8,916 nt of DNA from an uncultured Clostridia bacterium (GCA_948562205.1 CAOYAN010000039.1:1-8916), one strand, 5' to 3'; positions 1 through 6,343 are shown, numbered from the stretch's first letter. Notes: generated by a model from the sequence alone, not told the origin. A program made the numbers and translations.

Positions 1-36
1 ATATCTATGTGTGCCTTTGAGCCAAGCGAGAAAGGA

Positions 37-453
37 ATGAATTATTTTATGGAAGAAACTTTTAATTTTTTAAAAGAGAAAACAAAAGTAAACTTTGTTG
101 CTACAATAAATGGTAATAAACCAAGTAATAGACCTTTTGGAGATCCTATAATGTTTGATGGAAAAATCTATGTTTTAACAAATAAACAAAAAAATGTATC
201 TAAACAAATAGCAATAAACAATAATGTTTGTATTGTTGCATATGACAATGAAAACTGGATAAGAATAAACTGTAAATTAATAGATGATAGTACTAATATT
301 GAAGCAAAAAAAACCATTATTTCTGAGTTTGATTGGGCAGAAGAAGCAGGCTATACATTAGATAATGAAGATTTTCAAGTATTATATATAAAAGATGCAA
401 CATCAACTATTGCAGACTCAGATGGAAATATTTTAGCAACATATACATTTTAA
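37..453 (+). CDS. Pyridoxamine 5'-phosphate oxidase-like flavin-binding split-barrel protein
   Basis: A protein of about 138 residues with the layout of small PNPOx-like proteins: an N-terminal helix (ETFNFLKE), a first strand pair (VNFVATINGNKP), the RPFGDPIMFDGKIYVLTNKQKNVSKQI segment in pieces RPFGD, GKIYVLTN and VSKQI, then VCIVAYDNENWIRINCKL and a C-terminal strand ending near VLYIKDATSTI. Members bind FMN or F420-type cofactors in a dimeric split barrel and act as small oxidoreductases or cofactor-binding proteins in the cytosol; the substrate cannot be read from sequence. The start is uncertain. The frame is open to the left edge, so ATG at 7 or a start outside the window is possible. 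ATG at 37 overlaps a TGA ending another frame (ATGA), and ATG at 49 lies 12 nt after AAAGGA. I chose 37 because family members usually begin a few residues before the first helix. It probably forms an operon with the methyltransferase 17 bp downstream. Confidence 0.8.
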   Translation: MNYFMEETFNFLKEKTKVNFVATINGNKPSNRPFGDPIMFDGKIYVLTNKQKNVSKQIAINNNVCIVAYDNENWIRINCKLIDDSTNIEAKKTIISEFDWAEEAGYTLDNEDFQVLYIKDATSTIADSDGNILATYTF

Positions 454-470
454 TTTAGAGGTCTTATATT

Positions 471-1118
471 ATGAATAAAGATTATTGGAATAATGAATAT
501 TGGAAAAAGAATTTAGAGAAAAACAAAGATAAGAAATTAGATTTTTTAGATGATTTATGGATAAATAAATATGAAAATACAGTAAAAAATATACCTATAG
601 GAAAGGCTCTAGATCTTGGATGTGGACTAGGACAATACACAAAATATTTAATAGATAGAGGTTTTTATACTATATCTGCAGATATTTCTATTGAAGCATT
701 AAATAAGCTAAAAGAAACTATTAATGATGCAAAAACAATTCAACTTGATATGTCTACTCCTCTACCATTTGAAAATAATAGTTTTGATTTGGTATTTGCA
801 AATTTATCTATTCACTATTTTGATGAAAAAACTACACAAAATTTATTACAAGAGATTAGAAGAATACTTAAAGTAGATGGATATTTTATTGGAAGTGTTA
901 ATTCTTCTAAAGGATACGAATTCATAAAAGATACTGCAGTAGAAATTGAAAAAAACTACTACTTTAATGATAAAAGAAATATACGACTATGGGATATGGA
1001 ACAATTTGACTATTTCTTCAAAGACTTTGAAAAAATAACTTTAAATGAGATTAGGACTACTCGTTGGAATAGAATAAAAGACATGTGGGAATTTATCTAC
1101 AAAAAAGTAAATAAATAA
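471..1118 (+). CDS. Class I SAM-dependent methyltransferase (TehB-like fold)
   Basis: A 215-residue Rossmann-fold methyltransferase. Motif I is ALDLGCGLGQ (residues 46-55), which binds the methionine part of S-adenosylmethionine. An acidic residue after strand 2 (D71 in SADIS) should bind the ribose hydroxyls. FDLVFANLSIHYF (105-117) matches the strand-4 motif IV, and RILKVDGYFIGSV (131-143) the post-motif III segment. The N-terminus DYWNNEYWKKN is typical of small-molecule methyltransferases related to tellurite-resistance TehB and UbiE-type enzymes. The C-terminal half is rich in aromatic and charged residues and probably forms the substrate cap, so the acceptor is unknown. Start: ATG preceded at 9-nt spacing by AGAGGT (457-462). 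The gene follows the flavin-barrel gene by 17 bp and is probably co-transcribed; a hairpin begins 5 nt after the stop codon. Family assignment is firm, substrate is not. Confidence 0.88.
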   Translation: MNKDYWNNEYWKKNLEKNKDKKLDFLDDLWINKYENTVKNIPIGKALDLGCGLGQYTKYLIDRGFYTISADISIEALNKLKETINDAKTIQLDMSTPLPFENNSFDLVFANLSIHYFDEKTTQNLLQEIRRILKVDGYFIGSVNSSKGYEFIKDTAVEIEKNYYFNDKRNIRLWDMEQFDYFFKDFEKITLNEIRTTRWNRIKDMWEFIYKKVNK

Positions 1119-1122
1119 TGTT

Positions 1123-1160
1123 AATAAATCGTTGGATAAAAAAATTACCAACGATTTATT
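1123..1160. terminator. Bidirectional hairpin terminator between convergent genes
   Basis: AATAAATCGTTGG (1123-1135) and CCAACGATTTATT (1148-1160) form a perfect 13-bp stem around a 12-nt A-rich loop. On the plus strand the stem is followed by GTTTTC, a short T tract. On the minus strand it is followed by an AT-rich run without a clean T tract. Its place between the converging stops at 1118 and 1179 indicates that it ends the methyltransferase transcript and may also end the ABC operon. Confidence 0.75.
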
Positions 1161-1178
1161 GTTTTCTACACTGTATTT

Positions 1179-2912
1179 CTAACCTAAATTTACAAGTTCA
1201 AAATACTTTCCATGCATTTTCATCAATTCTTCATGACTTCCCTGCTCTATTATTTTACCATCATCTAACATCATTATAATATCGAAATCTTTTACAGTTT
1301 CTAAAGAATGTGCTATTACAATAACTGTCTTATTTTTTGATAATTCATTTATTGTCTCTTCTATTTTTTTCTTACTATAATTATCTAAACTACTAGTAGC
1401 CTCATCAAATAATATAATTGGTGTATCTTTAAGTATAGCTCTAGCTATTGCTATTCTTTGTTTTTGTCCAACTGATATATTGCTACTATTTTCATTTATT
1501 ATTTCATCATATTTATTAGGCAATTTTTGAATATATTCATCTATATTAGCTTTTTTACAAGCATTTACGATATCCTCTATAGTTGCATTTTCATCTACCA
1601 TTAAAAGATTTTCTTTTATACTCATATTAAACAAAACGGGTTCTTGATTAACAACAGTTATCGAATTTCTAAAACTATTTTCATTAAACTCCTTAATATT
1701 GTTTCCATCAAACTTTATTATTCCCATATAGTTTTCATATTCTTTTAGTAGAAGCTTAAATATACTACTCTTACCTGCACCACTTTTACCTACTATTGCA
1801 ATTTTAATATTAGGCTCTATTTTAAAATTTATATTACTAAGAACATTTTTATTAGAATTTTCATATTTAAATTCTACATTTTCAAATTCTACTCTTCCTA
1901 ATATATTTTTATATACTTTGTTACCAAATTCTTCATCTTTTAAACTATCGTTTTCTAAAATTTCACTAATCCTTTTCATATTAGCTGTAAATTCAGAAAT
2001 TCCAAAATCATGCTCTATAATTCTATGAAAGACATCATCAACTATATTTGTCATATATGTAATTAAAAGCATTGCAGTCTCAACACTAAATACACCTGAT
2101 TTCACTTTAAGTATTATATACAATACTATTATTGTATCACCTACAATTCTGATAGTCCATTTAGAAGTATTTACATTTTTATTTAGTAGCCTTCTACTTT
2201 TCCTTATTTCTGCTAAATCAATTATATAGCTATTAAATATATCAATACATTTCTCTTTTATATTTAAACTTTTAACTTCCCTTATTCCTTGAGATGTCTC
2301 ATTTACAAGAGTTGTATATTTATCCGTATTTAAAAACTCTCTATCTAAATATTTTTTAGATTTATTAAGTTGTATTTTAAATAAATAAAGACTAATTCCA
2401 GAAATAATAGTTACACCAATACCTACTTTATAATCAATAATATAAATTATTATTAACATAACAAATGAAGTAATAACATATGCACTTTCAAGAAGTAATG
2501 ATGTAATTGTAGATATCATACCACTTTCTGCAGCTCTCATTGTAGTCAATATTTTTCCAGATTTTATATTATCAAATGTTGTCATTGATAAAGATAACAT
2601 TTTTCTATATACATTTTTTTGAATATTTGATACTATTTTCTTTTCTGCATCTATTACAATCTTTCTCCACTGGTTATGACAAAAAGTTATCGAAAATAAT
2701 CTCCATATGCCACATAAGACTGCAAGTTTTATTGCTATATCTAATTTTCCACTCATAATACTTGCAATTAAATTTGAATACTTAGTTGTATAAATCATTG
2801 ATGTTATAACAAAAAGTAACATAAATATTGTTGCAAATATATATTGTTTTTTATTTTCACTTGAATATTTAAATAAATCTTTAAATGCTCTAAAAAATCC
2901 ATATTTTCTCAT
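1179..2912 (-). CDS. ABC exporter half-transporter B (fused permease and ATPase, variant signature)
   Basis: A 577-residue half-transporter with an N-terminal exporter-type transmembrane domain (about residues 20-310; hydrophobic segments near 25-41, 60-78, 140-160, 162-180, 254-270 and 276-292) and a C-terminal nucleotide-binding domain (about 340-575). Visible ATPase elements: A-loop tyrosine Y350, Walker A GKSGAGKS (375-382), Q-loop Q423, signature ISVGQ (479-483), Walker B IILFDE (499-504) with catalytic glutamate E504, D-loop SSLD, and switch histidine H535. The signature has V in place of the third-position G of LSGGQ; SVGQ-type variants are known in other exporters, so this is not inactivation. 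It starts 13 bp after the neighbouring half-transporter with an SD that overlaps that gene's stop, so the two are translationally coupled and likely form a heterodimer in the membrane. Substrate unknown: peptides, lipids and drugs are all possible for this family. Confidence 0.93.
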   Translation of the reverse strand: MRKYGFFRAFKDLFKYSSENKKQYIFATIFMLLFVITSMIYTTKYSNLIASIMSGKLDIAIKLAVLCGIWRLFSITFCHNQWRKIVIDAEKKIVSNIQKNVYRKMLSLSMTTFDNIKSGKILTTMRAAESGMISTITSLLLESAYVITSFVMLIIIYIIDYKVGIGVTIISGISLYLFKIQLNKSKKYLDREFLNTDKYTTLVNETSQGIREVKSLNIKEKCIDIFNSYIIDLAEIRKSRRLLNKNVNTSKWTIRIVGDTIIVLYIILKVKSGVFSVETAMLLITYMTNIVDDVFHRIIEHDFGISEFTANMKRISEILENDSLKDEEFGNKVYKNILGRVEFENVEFKYENSNKNVLSNINFKIEPNIKIAIVGKSGAGKSSIFKLLLKEYENYMGIIKFDGNNIKEFNENSFRNSITVVNQEPVLFNMSIKENLLMVDENATIEDIVNACKKANIDEYIQKLPNKYDEIINENSSNISVGQKQRIAIARAILKDTPIILFDEATSSLDNYSKKKIEETINELSKNKTVIVIAHSLETVKDFDIIMMLDDGKIIEQGSHEELMKMHGKYFELVNLG

Positions 2913-2920
2913 TATTTATT

Positions 2921-2927
2921 TCTCCCT
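2921..2927 (-). promoter_or_regulatory. Ribosome binding site overlapping the upstream stop codon
   Basis: Read on the minus strand, AGGGAGA (2927 to 2921) lies 8 nt before the ATG at 2912. Its first two bases fall within the TAG stop (2928-2926) of the upstream ABC gene. This arrangement favours re-initiation by ribosomes finishing the first gene and so roughly equal output of the two halves. Confidence 0.75.
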
Positions 2928-4650
2928 AAAAATCTTCTACCATAAATTCTTTATTATTATATTTTGGAATAATAAAGTCTGGTGTTCCAAAATCTATTAT
3001 TTTTCCTTTTTCTATAACATAAATTTTATCCATATCTTGCAATGTTGACAAACGATGTGCAATACATATAATAGTTTGTCCATTAAAATATTTATGTATA
3101 TTTTTTTGTATTTTAAATTCAGTATTATTATCTAGACTACTAGTAGCCTCATCAAATATTACAATCTTAGAATTTCTTAAAAATATTCTAGCAAGTGCAA
3201 TTCTTTGCCTTTGTCCACCTGAGAGTTTAATTCCTCTCTCTCCTACTATTGTATCATATTTATTTTCTAGACTTTCTATAAAAGTATGTAATTCTGCTTT
3301 TTTTGCAGCATTATATATTTCCTCATTTGTTGCATCTGGTTTTGCAATTTTTATATTATCATATATAGTAGAATGAAGTAATATAGTCTCTTGTGGTACA
3401 TATGTCAAATTATCATATAACGAATTAGTATTATAATTTGATATATCCTTATTATCAATTAAAATACTTCCCATTTGTGGAGTATAAAATTTAAAAATTA
3501 GATTTACTAGTGTTGTTTTACCACTTCCACTAACTCCTATAATACCTATTTTTTGTTTATCTTTTATTTCTAAATTAAAATCTCTAAAAACATCATTTTT
3601 ATTATATTTAAATGATACATTTCTAAATTCTAATTTGCCTGAATTTATAACTATATCTTCTTTTTTATCATCTTCTATATTATTATTTTTATATAATAAT
3701 TCATAACTATTTTTTATCTTAACTATGTCCTCGCCTATATGTATATATGACCAAGTAAACTTAGTTGTATTACTTTTTATAGATATCATAGCATTTAGGA
3801 AAAATATAAAATTACCTAATGTCATAAGGTTTTTACTATACAAATTTATAGAATATATTATTAAAGATAAAAAAGTAACAAAATATGCAACATTTGCAAA
3901 AGCACCATAAGTAAACTCTCTTTTAGATGCTCTATTTTTATACATATTTGCTTCCTGTTTTTTATGTTTTAATGTTTTAGAAAAATTTTCTACCGCACTA
4001 TATAATCTTAAAGATGTAAAGTTTAATACTGAATCATTTAAAACTCCATTATATTCCCTATTATATTCTTCAGACTTTTGCACTAAAGGTAAATAACTCT
4101 TTGAAAAATAAACTAACCTTGTTATTATTATACCTACAAAAAGAATTACTGCAGTTAAAAAAATATTAAAATTTATTGTATATAAAATTACTAAACTACT
4201 TATCATAGATGCAAGAAGTGATACAAAACCAGTTGTTATTCTATTGTTTAAATCTATTATATCACTATTTATGTTATTGATTGCTGTAGATATCTTACCA
4301 GTATAGTTATCTGTAAAAAAAGAATATGTTTTTTTATCTAAATTTTTAAATAACTTTTCAGAAATATATGGTGTTTGCCTCTTTAATACATGAATTGTTC
4401 TAGTTATATTTGATATATAGAAAAATACAATCTCTAATACTATAACTACTAACAAATAAAACATCACCCTATATAAATCATCTACTTGAAAATTTCTAAT
4501 AGTTGGCAAATCAATTATACCTTTTATTATATATTGTTTTAAAACATCAAAAACTTGTGATATAATCATACTTACTATCATTACAATAGTTAATAATTTT
4601 ACTGGTTTATATAGTGATAATAAAAACTTTTTAAATTCTCCTTTTTTCAC
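2926..4650 (-). CDS. ABC exporter half-transporter A (fused permease and ATPase, canonical motifs)
   Basis: A 574-residue half-transporter, first gene of the two-gene operon. The N-terminal transmembrane domain (about residues 12-310) shows hydrophobic segments near 17-33, 61-80, 141-159, 160-178 and 250-290. The ATPase domain (about 338-574) has A-loop Y349, Walker A GVSGSGKT (372-379), Q-loop Q420, canonical signature LSGGQ (476-480), Walker B IVIFDE (496-501) with catalytic E501, D-loop SSLD and switch histidine H532. Both halves of the predicted dimer retain the catalytic glutamate and the histidine, so there is no classic dead ATP site; the asymmetry lies only in the signature of the partner. 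The start codon is GTG (CAC at 4648-4650), supported by a strong SD 6 nt upstream and by a conventional N-terminus. A promoter lies about 40 bp further upstream. No regulator gene is adjacent. Confidence 0.93.
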   Translation of the reverse strand: MKKGEFKKFLLSLYKPVKLLTIVMIVSMIISQVFDVLKQYIIKGIIDLPTIRNFQVDDLYRVMFYLLVVIVLEIVFFYISNITRTIHVLKRQTPYISEKLFKNLDKKTYSFFTDNYTGKISTAINNINSDIIDLNNRITTGFVSLLASMISSLVILYTINFNIFLTAVILFVGIIITRLVYFSKSYLPLVQKSEEYNREYNGVLNDSVLNFTSLRLYSAVENFSKTLKHKKQEANMYKNRASKREFTYGAFANVAYFVTFLSLIIYSINLYSKNLMTLGNFIFFLNAMISIKSNTTKFTWSYIHIGEDIVKIKNSYELLYKNNNIEDDKKEDIVINSGKLEFRNVSFKYNKNDVFRDFNLEIKDKQKIGIIGVSGSGKTTLVNLIFKFYTPQMGSILIDNKDISNYNTNSLYDNLTYVPQETILLHSTIYDNIKIAKPDATNEEIYNAAKKAELHTFIESLENKYDTIVGERGIKLSGGQRQRIALARIFLRNSKIVIFDEATSSLDNNTEFKIQKNIHKYFNGQTIICIAHRLSTLQDMDKIYVIEKGKIIDFGTPDFIIPKYNNKEFMVEDF

Positions 4651-4656
4651 TTATTA

Positions 4657-4663
4657 TCTCCTC
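4657..4663 (-). promoter_or_regulatory. Ribosome binding site that fixes a GTG start
   Basis: Minus-strand GAGGAGA (4663 to 4657) sits 6 nt before the GTG at 4650. No in-frame ATG at comparable spacing competes with it, so it decides the start of the first ABC gene. Confidence 0.7.
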
Positions 4664-4687
4664 TACTTTCTTCTAAATTACAAAATA

Positions 4688-4716
4688 ATTATACTAATTA
4701 ATACTATTTTTTACAA
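4688..4716 (-). promoter_or_regulatory. Sigma-70-type promoter of the ABC operon
   Basis: On the minus strand, TTGTAA (4716-4711), a 17-nt spacer and a perfect TATAAT (4693-4688). The predicted transcription start is near 4680, giving a leader of about 30 nt before the GTG. It is the only well-spaced pair I found in the 217-bp divergent gap on this strand. Confidence 0.65.
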
Positions 4717-4773
4717 TATATTTATAAAAGTTTATCTATTTTCTAAGTTAAAAGGCAAAAAATGTTAATATAC

Positions 4774-4802
4774 TTGATATCTGACTATCACTATGATACA
4801 AT
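4774..4802 (+). promoter_or_regulatory. Sigma-70-type promoter of the zinc-ribbon gene
   Basis: TTGATA (4774-4779), 17-nt spacer, TACAAT (4797-4802). The predicted start is near 4809, leaving a leader of about 60 nt. A short inverted repeat TATC-N5-GATA (4786-4798) lies between the two boxes. A second TTGATAT copy (4807-4813) repeats the -35 sequence 33 bp downstream, but no good -10 follows it. Confidence 0.55.
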
Positions 4803-4820
4803 ACGTTTGATATTTTAAAT

Positions 4821-4834
4821 AGTGTTTTAACACT
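4821..4834. promoter_or_regulatory. 14-nt palindrome in the leader of the zinc-ribbon gene (candidate operator)
   Basis: AGTGTT-TT-AACACT has perfect 6-bp arms and lies about 12-25 nt downstream of the predicted start of transcription, before the Shine-Dalgarno at 4854. The loop would be only 2 nt, so it suits a dimeric DNA-binding repressor better than an RNA hairpin. I cannot assign it to a known regulator. Confidence 0.4.
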
Positions 4835-4867
4835 TAATTTTACGCTAATTAGCAAGGAGGAAAAATA

Positions 4868-5308
4868 ATGAGAAAAAGATTTTATGTATGTTCACTTTGT
4901 GGTAAGAAAAATGTAAAACTTTGGCGACCTTATATGTGTACTGCCCCTCTTATTTGTGCAGAATGTGCAGAAAAGCGGCAATCTATAAGAGAGTGTAAAG
5001 ATGGTGTATGGGAAAAAGATGATAAATATTATATAAAAAGAACTAATGAAAAAATTATTACATTACCAAAATGGAAAATTAATGAAAAAGGAAAAATCCC
5101 ATCACCCTATGGACCAGGACCTGAAGGACTTCCTGAAAGTATGACAGATCAGTTAACAATTGATCTCTCAGATCTTCCTAATACATATTTTACTAATAAA
5201 GTTACAATGGTACCAGCCTCTCCTACTGAAGATGGCAGTGGATTTTATGGTTATACATCAGTACCAGATGATATATGTAAATGGTGGGATAACTTACCCA
5301 CTAGATAA
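4868..5308 (+). CDS. Zinc-ribbon protein of unknown function, likely horizontally acquired
   Basis: A 146-residue soluble protein with no signal peptide or membrane segment. The N-terminus carries two Cys pairs, C8-x2-C11 (VCSLCGKK) and C30-x2-C33 (LICAECAEKR), separated by 18 residues, the pattern of a treble-clef or zinc-ribbon knuckle; C24 and C43 are extra cysteines. The middle (about 65-92) is proline- and glycine-rich (IPSPYGPGPEGLP), and the C-terminus has GFYGYTSVP and ends in an aromatic CKWWDNLP. I do not recognise a named family; it resembles conserved uncharacterised proteins of Firmicutes with a cysteine-pair head and a conserved tail. Start: ATG 6 nt after AAGGAGGA, a near-perfect SD. 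By hand count 148 of 441 bases are G or C (about 34%), clearly above the flanking genes, and it uses codons such as CGG, CGA and GGA-CCA runs rare nearby. It stands alone with its own promoter and terminator, which suggests transfer as a unit. DNA-, RNA- or protein-binding roles are all possible. Confidence 0.8.
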   Translation: MRKRFYVCSLCGKKNVKLWRPYMCTAPLICAECAEKRQSIRECKDGVWEKDDKYYIKRTNEKIITLPKWKINEKGKIPSPYGPGPEGLPESMTDQLTIDLSDLPNTYFTNKVTMVPASPTEDGSGFYGYTSVPDDICKWWDNLPTR

Positions 5309-5338
5309 ATAAAAAGTGGCACTCTGAAATGATATAAT

Positions 5339-5375
5339 AAAAGTAGACAACACAAAAAAGTGTGGTCTACTTTTT
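5339..5375. terminator. Strong bidirectional rho-independent terminator
   Basis: GTAGAC-AA-CAC and GTG-TG-GTCTAC pair over 11 positions with a single A/G mismatch around an A6 loop, framed by A4 on the left (5339-5342) and T5 on the right (5371-5375). It works as a U-tract terminator in both directions, ending the zinc-ribbon transcript (stop at 5308) and the convergent phosphatase transcript (stop at 5382). Confidence 0.9.
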
Positions 5376-5381
5376 ATACTT

Positions 5382-5978
5382 TTATATTTTATCAATTTGA
5401 TTTTTTAAACTTTCTAAATCTGTAAAAAGTATGCCATATATTCCAATACTTTCTGCAGCTTCTATATTATTTTTTCTATCATCAATAAATATACATTCTC
5501 TAGCAACTAAACTATATTTTTTAAGTAATGTATAATAATTGTTCATACTAGGTTTTGTTGACCCTATTTTAAATGAATATACTCCACCTTTAGTATATTT
5601 GAAAAAATTAAACTTTCTATTGTACTCATAACAATCTTTACTTAAATCTGATAAAATATAAATATTATATCCTCTATATGATAATTCTTTTAAATAATTA
5701 GAAGTTTCTTCCTTTTCAAATAATATATAGTTATAATCAAGATTTCTAAATATACTTCTTAATTTTTGATTATATTGTGGATAATCTTTTAAAAGTTTTT
5801 CTTCTACTTGAAAAATTGTATACTTTCCACTATCACACATAGACCATTCTTTTCCCTTAAAAACAATTTTGGAAAATAGTTTTATATCATCTTCATCAAA
5901 GCCAAGATACCTTAAATAATTTTCTGGGTTAAAATCAATTAATACTCCACCTAAATCAAATATAATATTTTTAACCAT
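5382..5978 (-). CDS. HAD-superfamily phosphatase (YihX-like)
   Basis: A 198-residue haloacid-dehalogenase hydrolase. Motif I is IIFDLGGVLIDFNP (residues 5-18): nucleophile D8 is present, but the usual second Asp (DxD) is Gly10. That is the normal DLGGV form of the YihX/epoxide-hydrolase-N-like subgroup, whose known members dephosphorylate sugar phosphates. Motif II is IYILSD with S110, motif III is K142 in STKPS, and motif IV is CIFIDDRKNNIEAA with D166 and D167. The helical cap lies at about residues 16-85 (C1 type). Length and motif order fit a complete cytosolic Mg-dependent phosphomonoesterase; substrate unknown. Start: ATG 6 nt after AGGAGG (5985-5990). A frameshifted small gene ends 54 bp upstream on the same strand, and a promoter before it may drive both. 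The shared terminator follows the stop closely. Confidence 0.88.
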   Translation of the reverse strand: MVKNIIFDLGGVLIDFNPENYLRYLGFDEDDIKLFSKIVFKGKEWSMCDSGKYTIFQVEEKLLKDYPQYNQKLRSIFRNLDYNYILFEKEETSNYLKELSYRGYNIYILSDLSKDCYEYNRKFNFFKYTKGGVYSFKIGSTKPSMNNYYTLLKKYSLVARECIFIDDRKNNIEAAESIGIYGILFTDLESLKNQIDKI

Positions 5979-6032
5979 ATTTTTCCTCCTTATTAGCTTA
6001 TATTTTTACAATATAATAGTTAATATAAGTTA

Positions 6033-6178
6033 CTATTCATCTAAAATATCTAAAGCAGTACGCTCGAATGAATTTGTTTTGGTTAAAAACTTGTAGTATC
6101 ATAATATACTCTTACTTTTCTATAAGTTGTAAGAAGATATAAATTATTAACATCATATAATTTAGTATTATTTTTCAT
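6033..6178 (-). pseudogene. Small gene of about 48 codons with a one-base frameshift, function unknown
   Basis: On the minus strand, ATG at 6178 follows AGGAGG (6193-6188) by 9 nt. It opens 31 codons (begins MKNNTKLYDVNNLY, then TTYRKVRVYYDTTSF) before TAA at 6085-6083. The stop falls in a run of five T (AGTTTTTAACC). One additional T, or a -1 slip on TTT, would continue smoothly as L-TKTNSFERTALDILDE to TAG at 6035-6033, giving 48 residues. The continuation has ordinary codons, higher G+C and a protein-like mix of residues, so both parts probably belonged to one gene. Explanations are inactivation by deletion of one T, a sequencing error in a homopolymer, or, less likely, translational slippage. 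No family is recognised. A strong promoter lies about 55 bp upstream of the ATG, and the phosphatase gene follows 54 bp downstream, probably in one transcript. The gap of 365 bases between the two large flanking genes is mainly filled by this unit. Confidence 0.55.
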
Positions 6179-6194
6179 AAACGTTAGCCTCCTA

Positions 6195-6207
6195 AACTAA
6201 TTTAGTT
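6195..6207. promoter_or_regulatory. 13-nt palindrome next to the small gene's Shine-Dalgarno
   Basis: AACTAA-T-TTAGTT is a perfect odd-centred palindrome with 6-bp arms, 1 nt from the AGGAGG site (6188-6193) on the minus-strand transcript. It could be a repressor site just downstream of the promoter. In such AT-rich DNA chance palindromes are common, so support is modest. Confidence 0.3.
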
Positions 6208-6232
6208 ATAGAAATTTTTCCAATGTTCATAT

Positions 6233-6261
6233 ATTATATAATATATCCTTTAAAAAATCAA
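6233..6261 (-). promoter_or_regulatory. Sigma-70-type promoter of the small gene and probably the HAD phosphatase
   Basis: On the minus strand, TTGATT (6261-6256), 17-nt spacer and perfect TATAAT (6238-6233). The predicted start near 6226 gives a leader of about 48 nt before the ATG at 6178. No terminator is evident between the small gene and the phosphatase gene, so the transcript likely runs to the hairpin at 5339-5375. Confidence 0.65.
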
Positions 6262-6312
6262 ATTAATAAAATTTATATATTAGTTCTATTTATAGAAATA
6301 TTATTTAAAATA

Positions 6313-6321
6313 TGATATAAT
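6313..6321 (+). promoter_or_regulatory. Extended -10 promoter of the MFS gene
   Basis: TGATATAAT is a TGn-TATAAT extended -10 with no recognisable -35 box at the right distance. The predicted start near 6328 gives a leader of about 15 nt that still contains the AGGTGAT ribosome binding site (6334-6340). It is divergent from the minus-strand promoter at 6233-6261, with about 50 bp between the two. Confidence 0.5.
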
Positions 6322-6343
6322 TTTTATAAATTTAGGTGATAAC

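Noticed and set aside
2576..2758. 60-codon open frame on the plus strand
   Set aside because: It lies wholly antisense to the transmembrane domain of the ABC gene, has no ribosome binding site, and its hydrophobic composition is a by-product of the opposite strand.
3725..3910. 61-codon open frame on the plus strand
   Set aside because: Antisense to the first ABC gene's membrane domain and linker; no promoter or SD, no recognisable protein features.
4762..4818. 18-codon leader-peptide-like frame (MLIYLISDYHYD...)
   Set aside because: It overlaps the predicted promoter of the zinc-ribbon gene, so it would not be on that transcript, and it has only a poor AAAGG-like site in front.
5309..5380. 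Possible insertion-sequence end (AGTGGCAC... plus the GTAGAC/GTCTAC inverted repeat)
   Set aside because: No transposase remnant, no target-site duplication and no matching second end in the window; the hairpin with A and T tracts is fully explained as a bidirectional terminator.
5946..5960. HAD protein as catalytically dead because the second motif I aspartate is glycine
   Set aside because: DLGGV is the usual form in YihX-like HAD phosphatases, and the nucleophile D8, S110, K142 and D166/D167 are all present.
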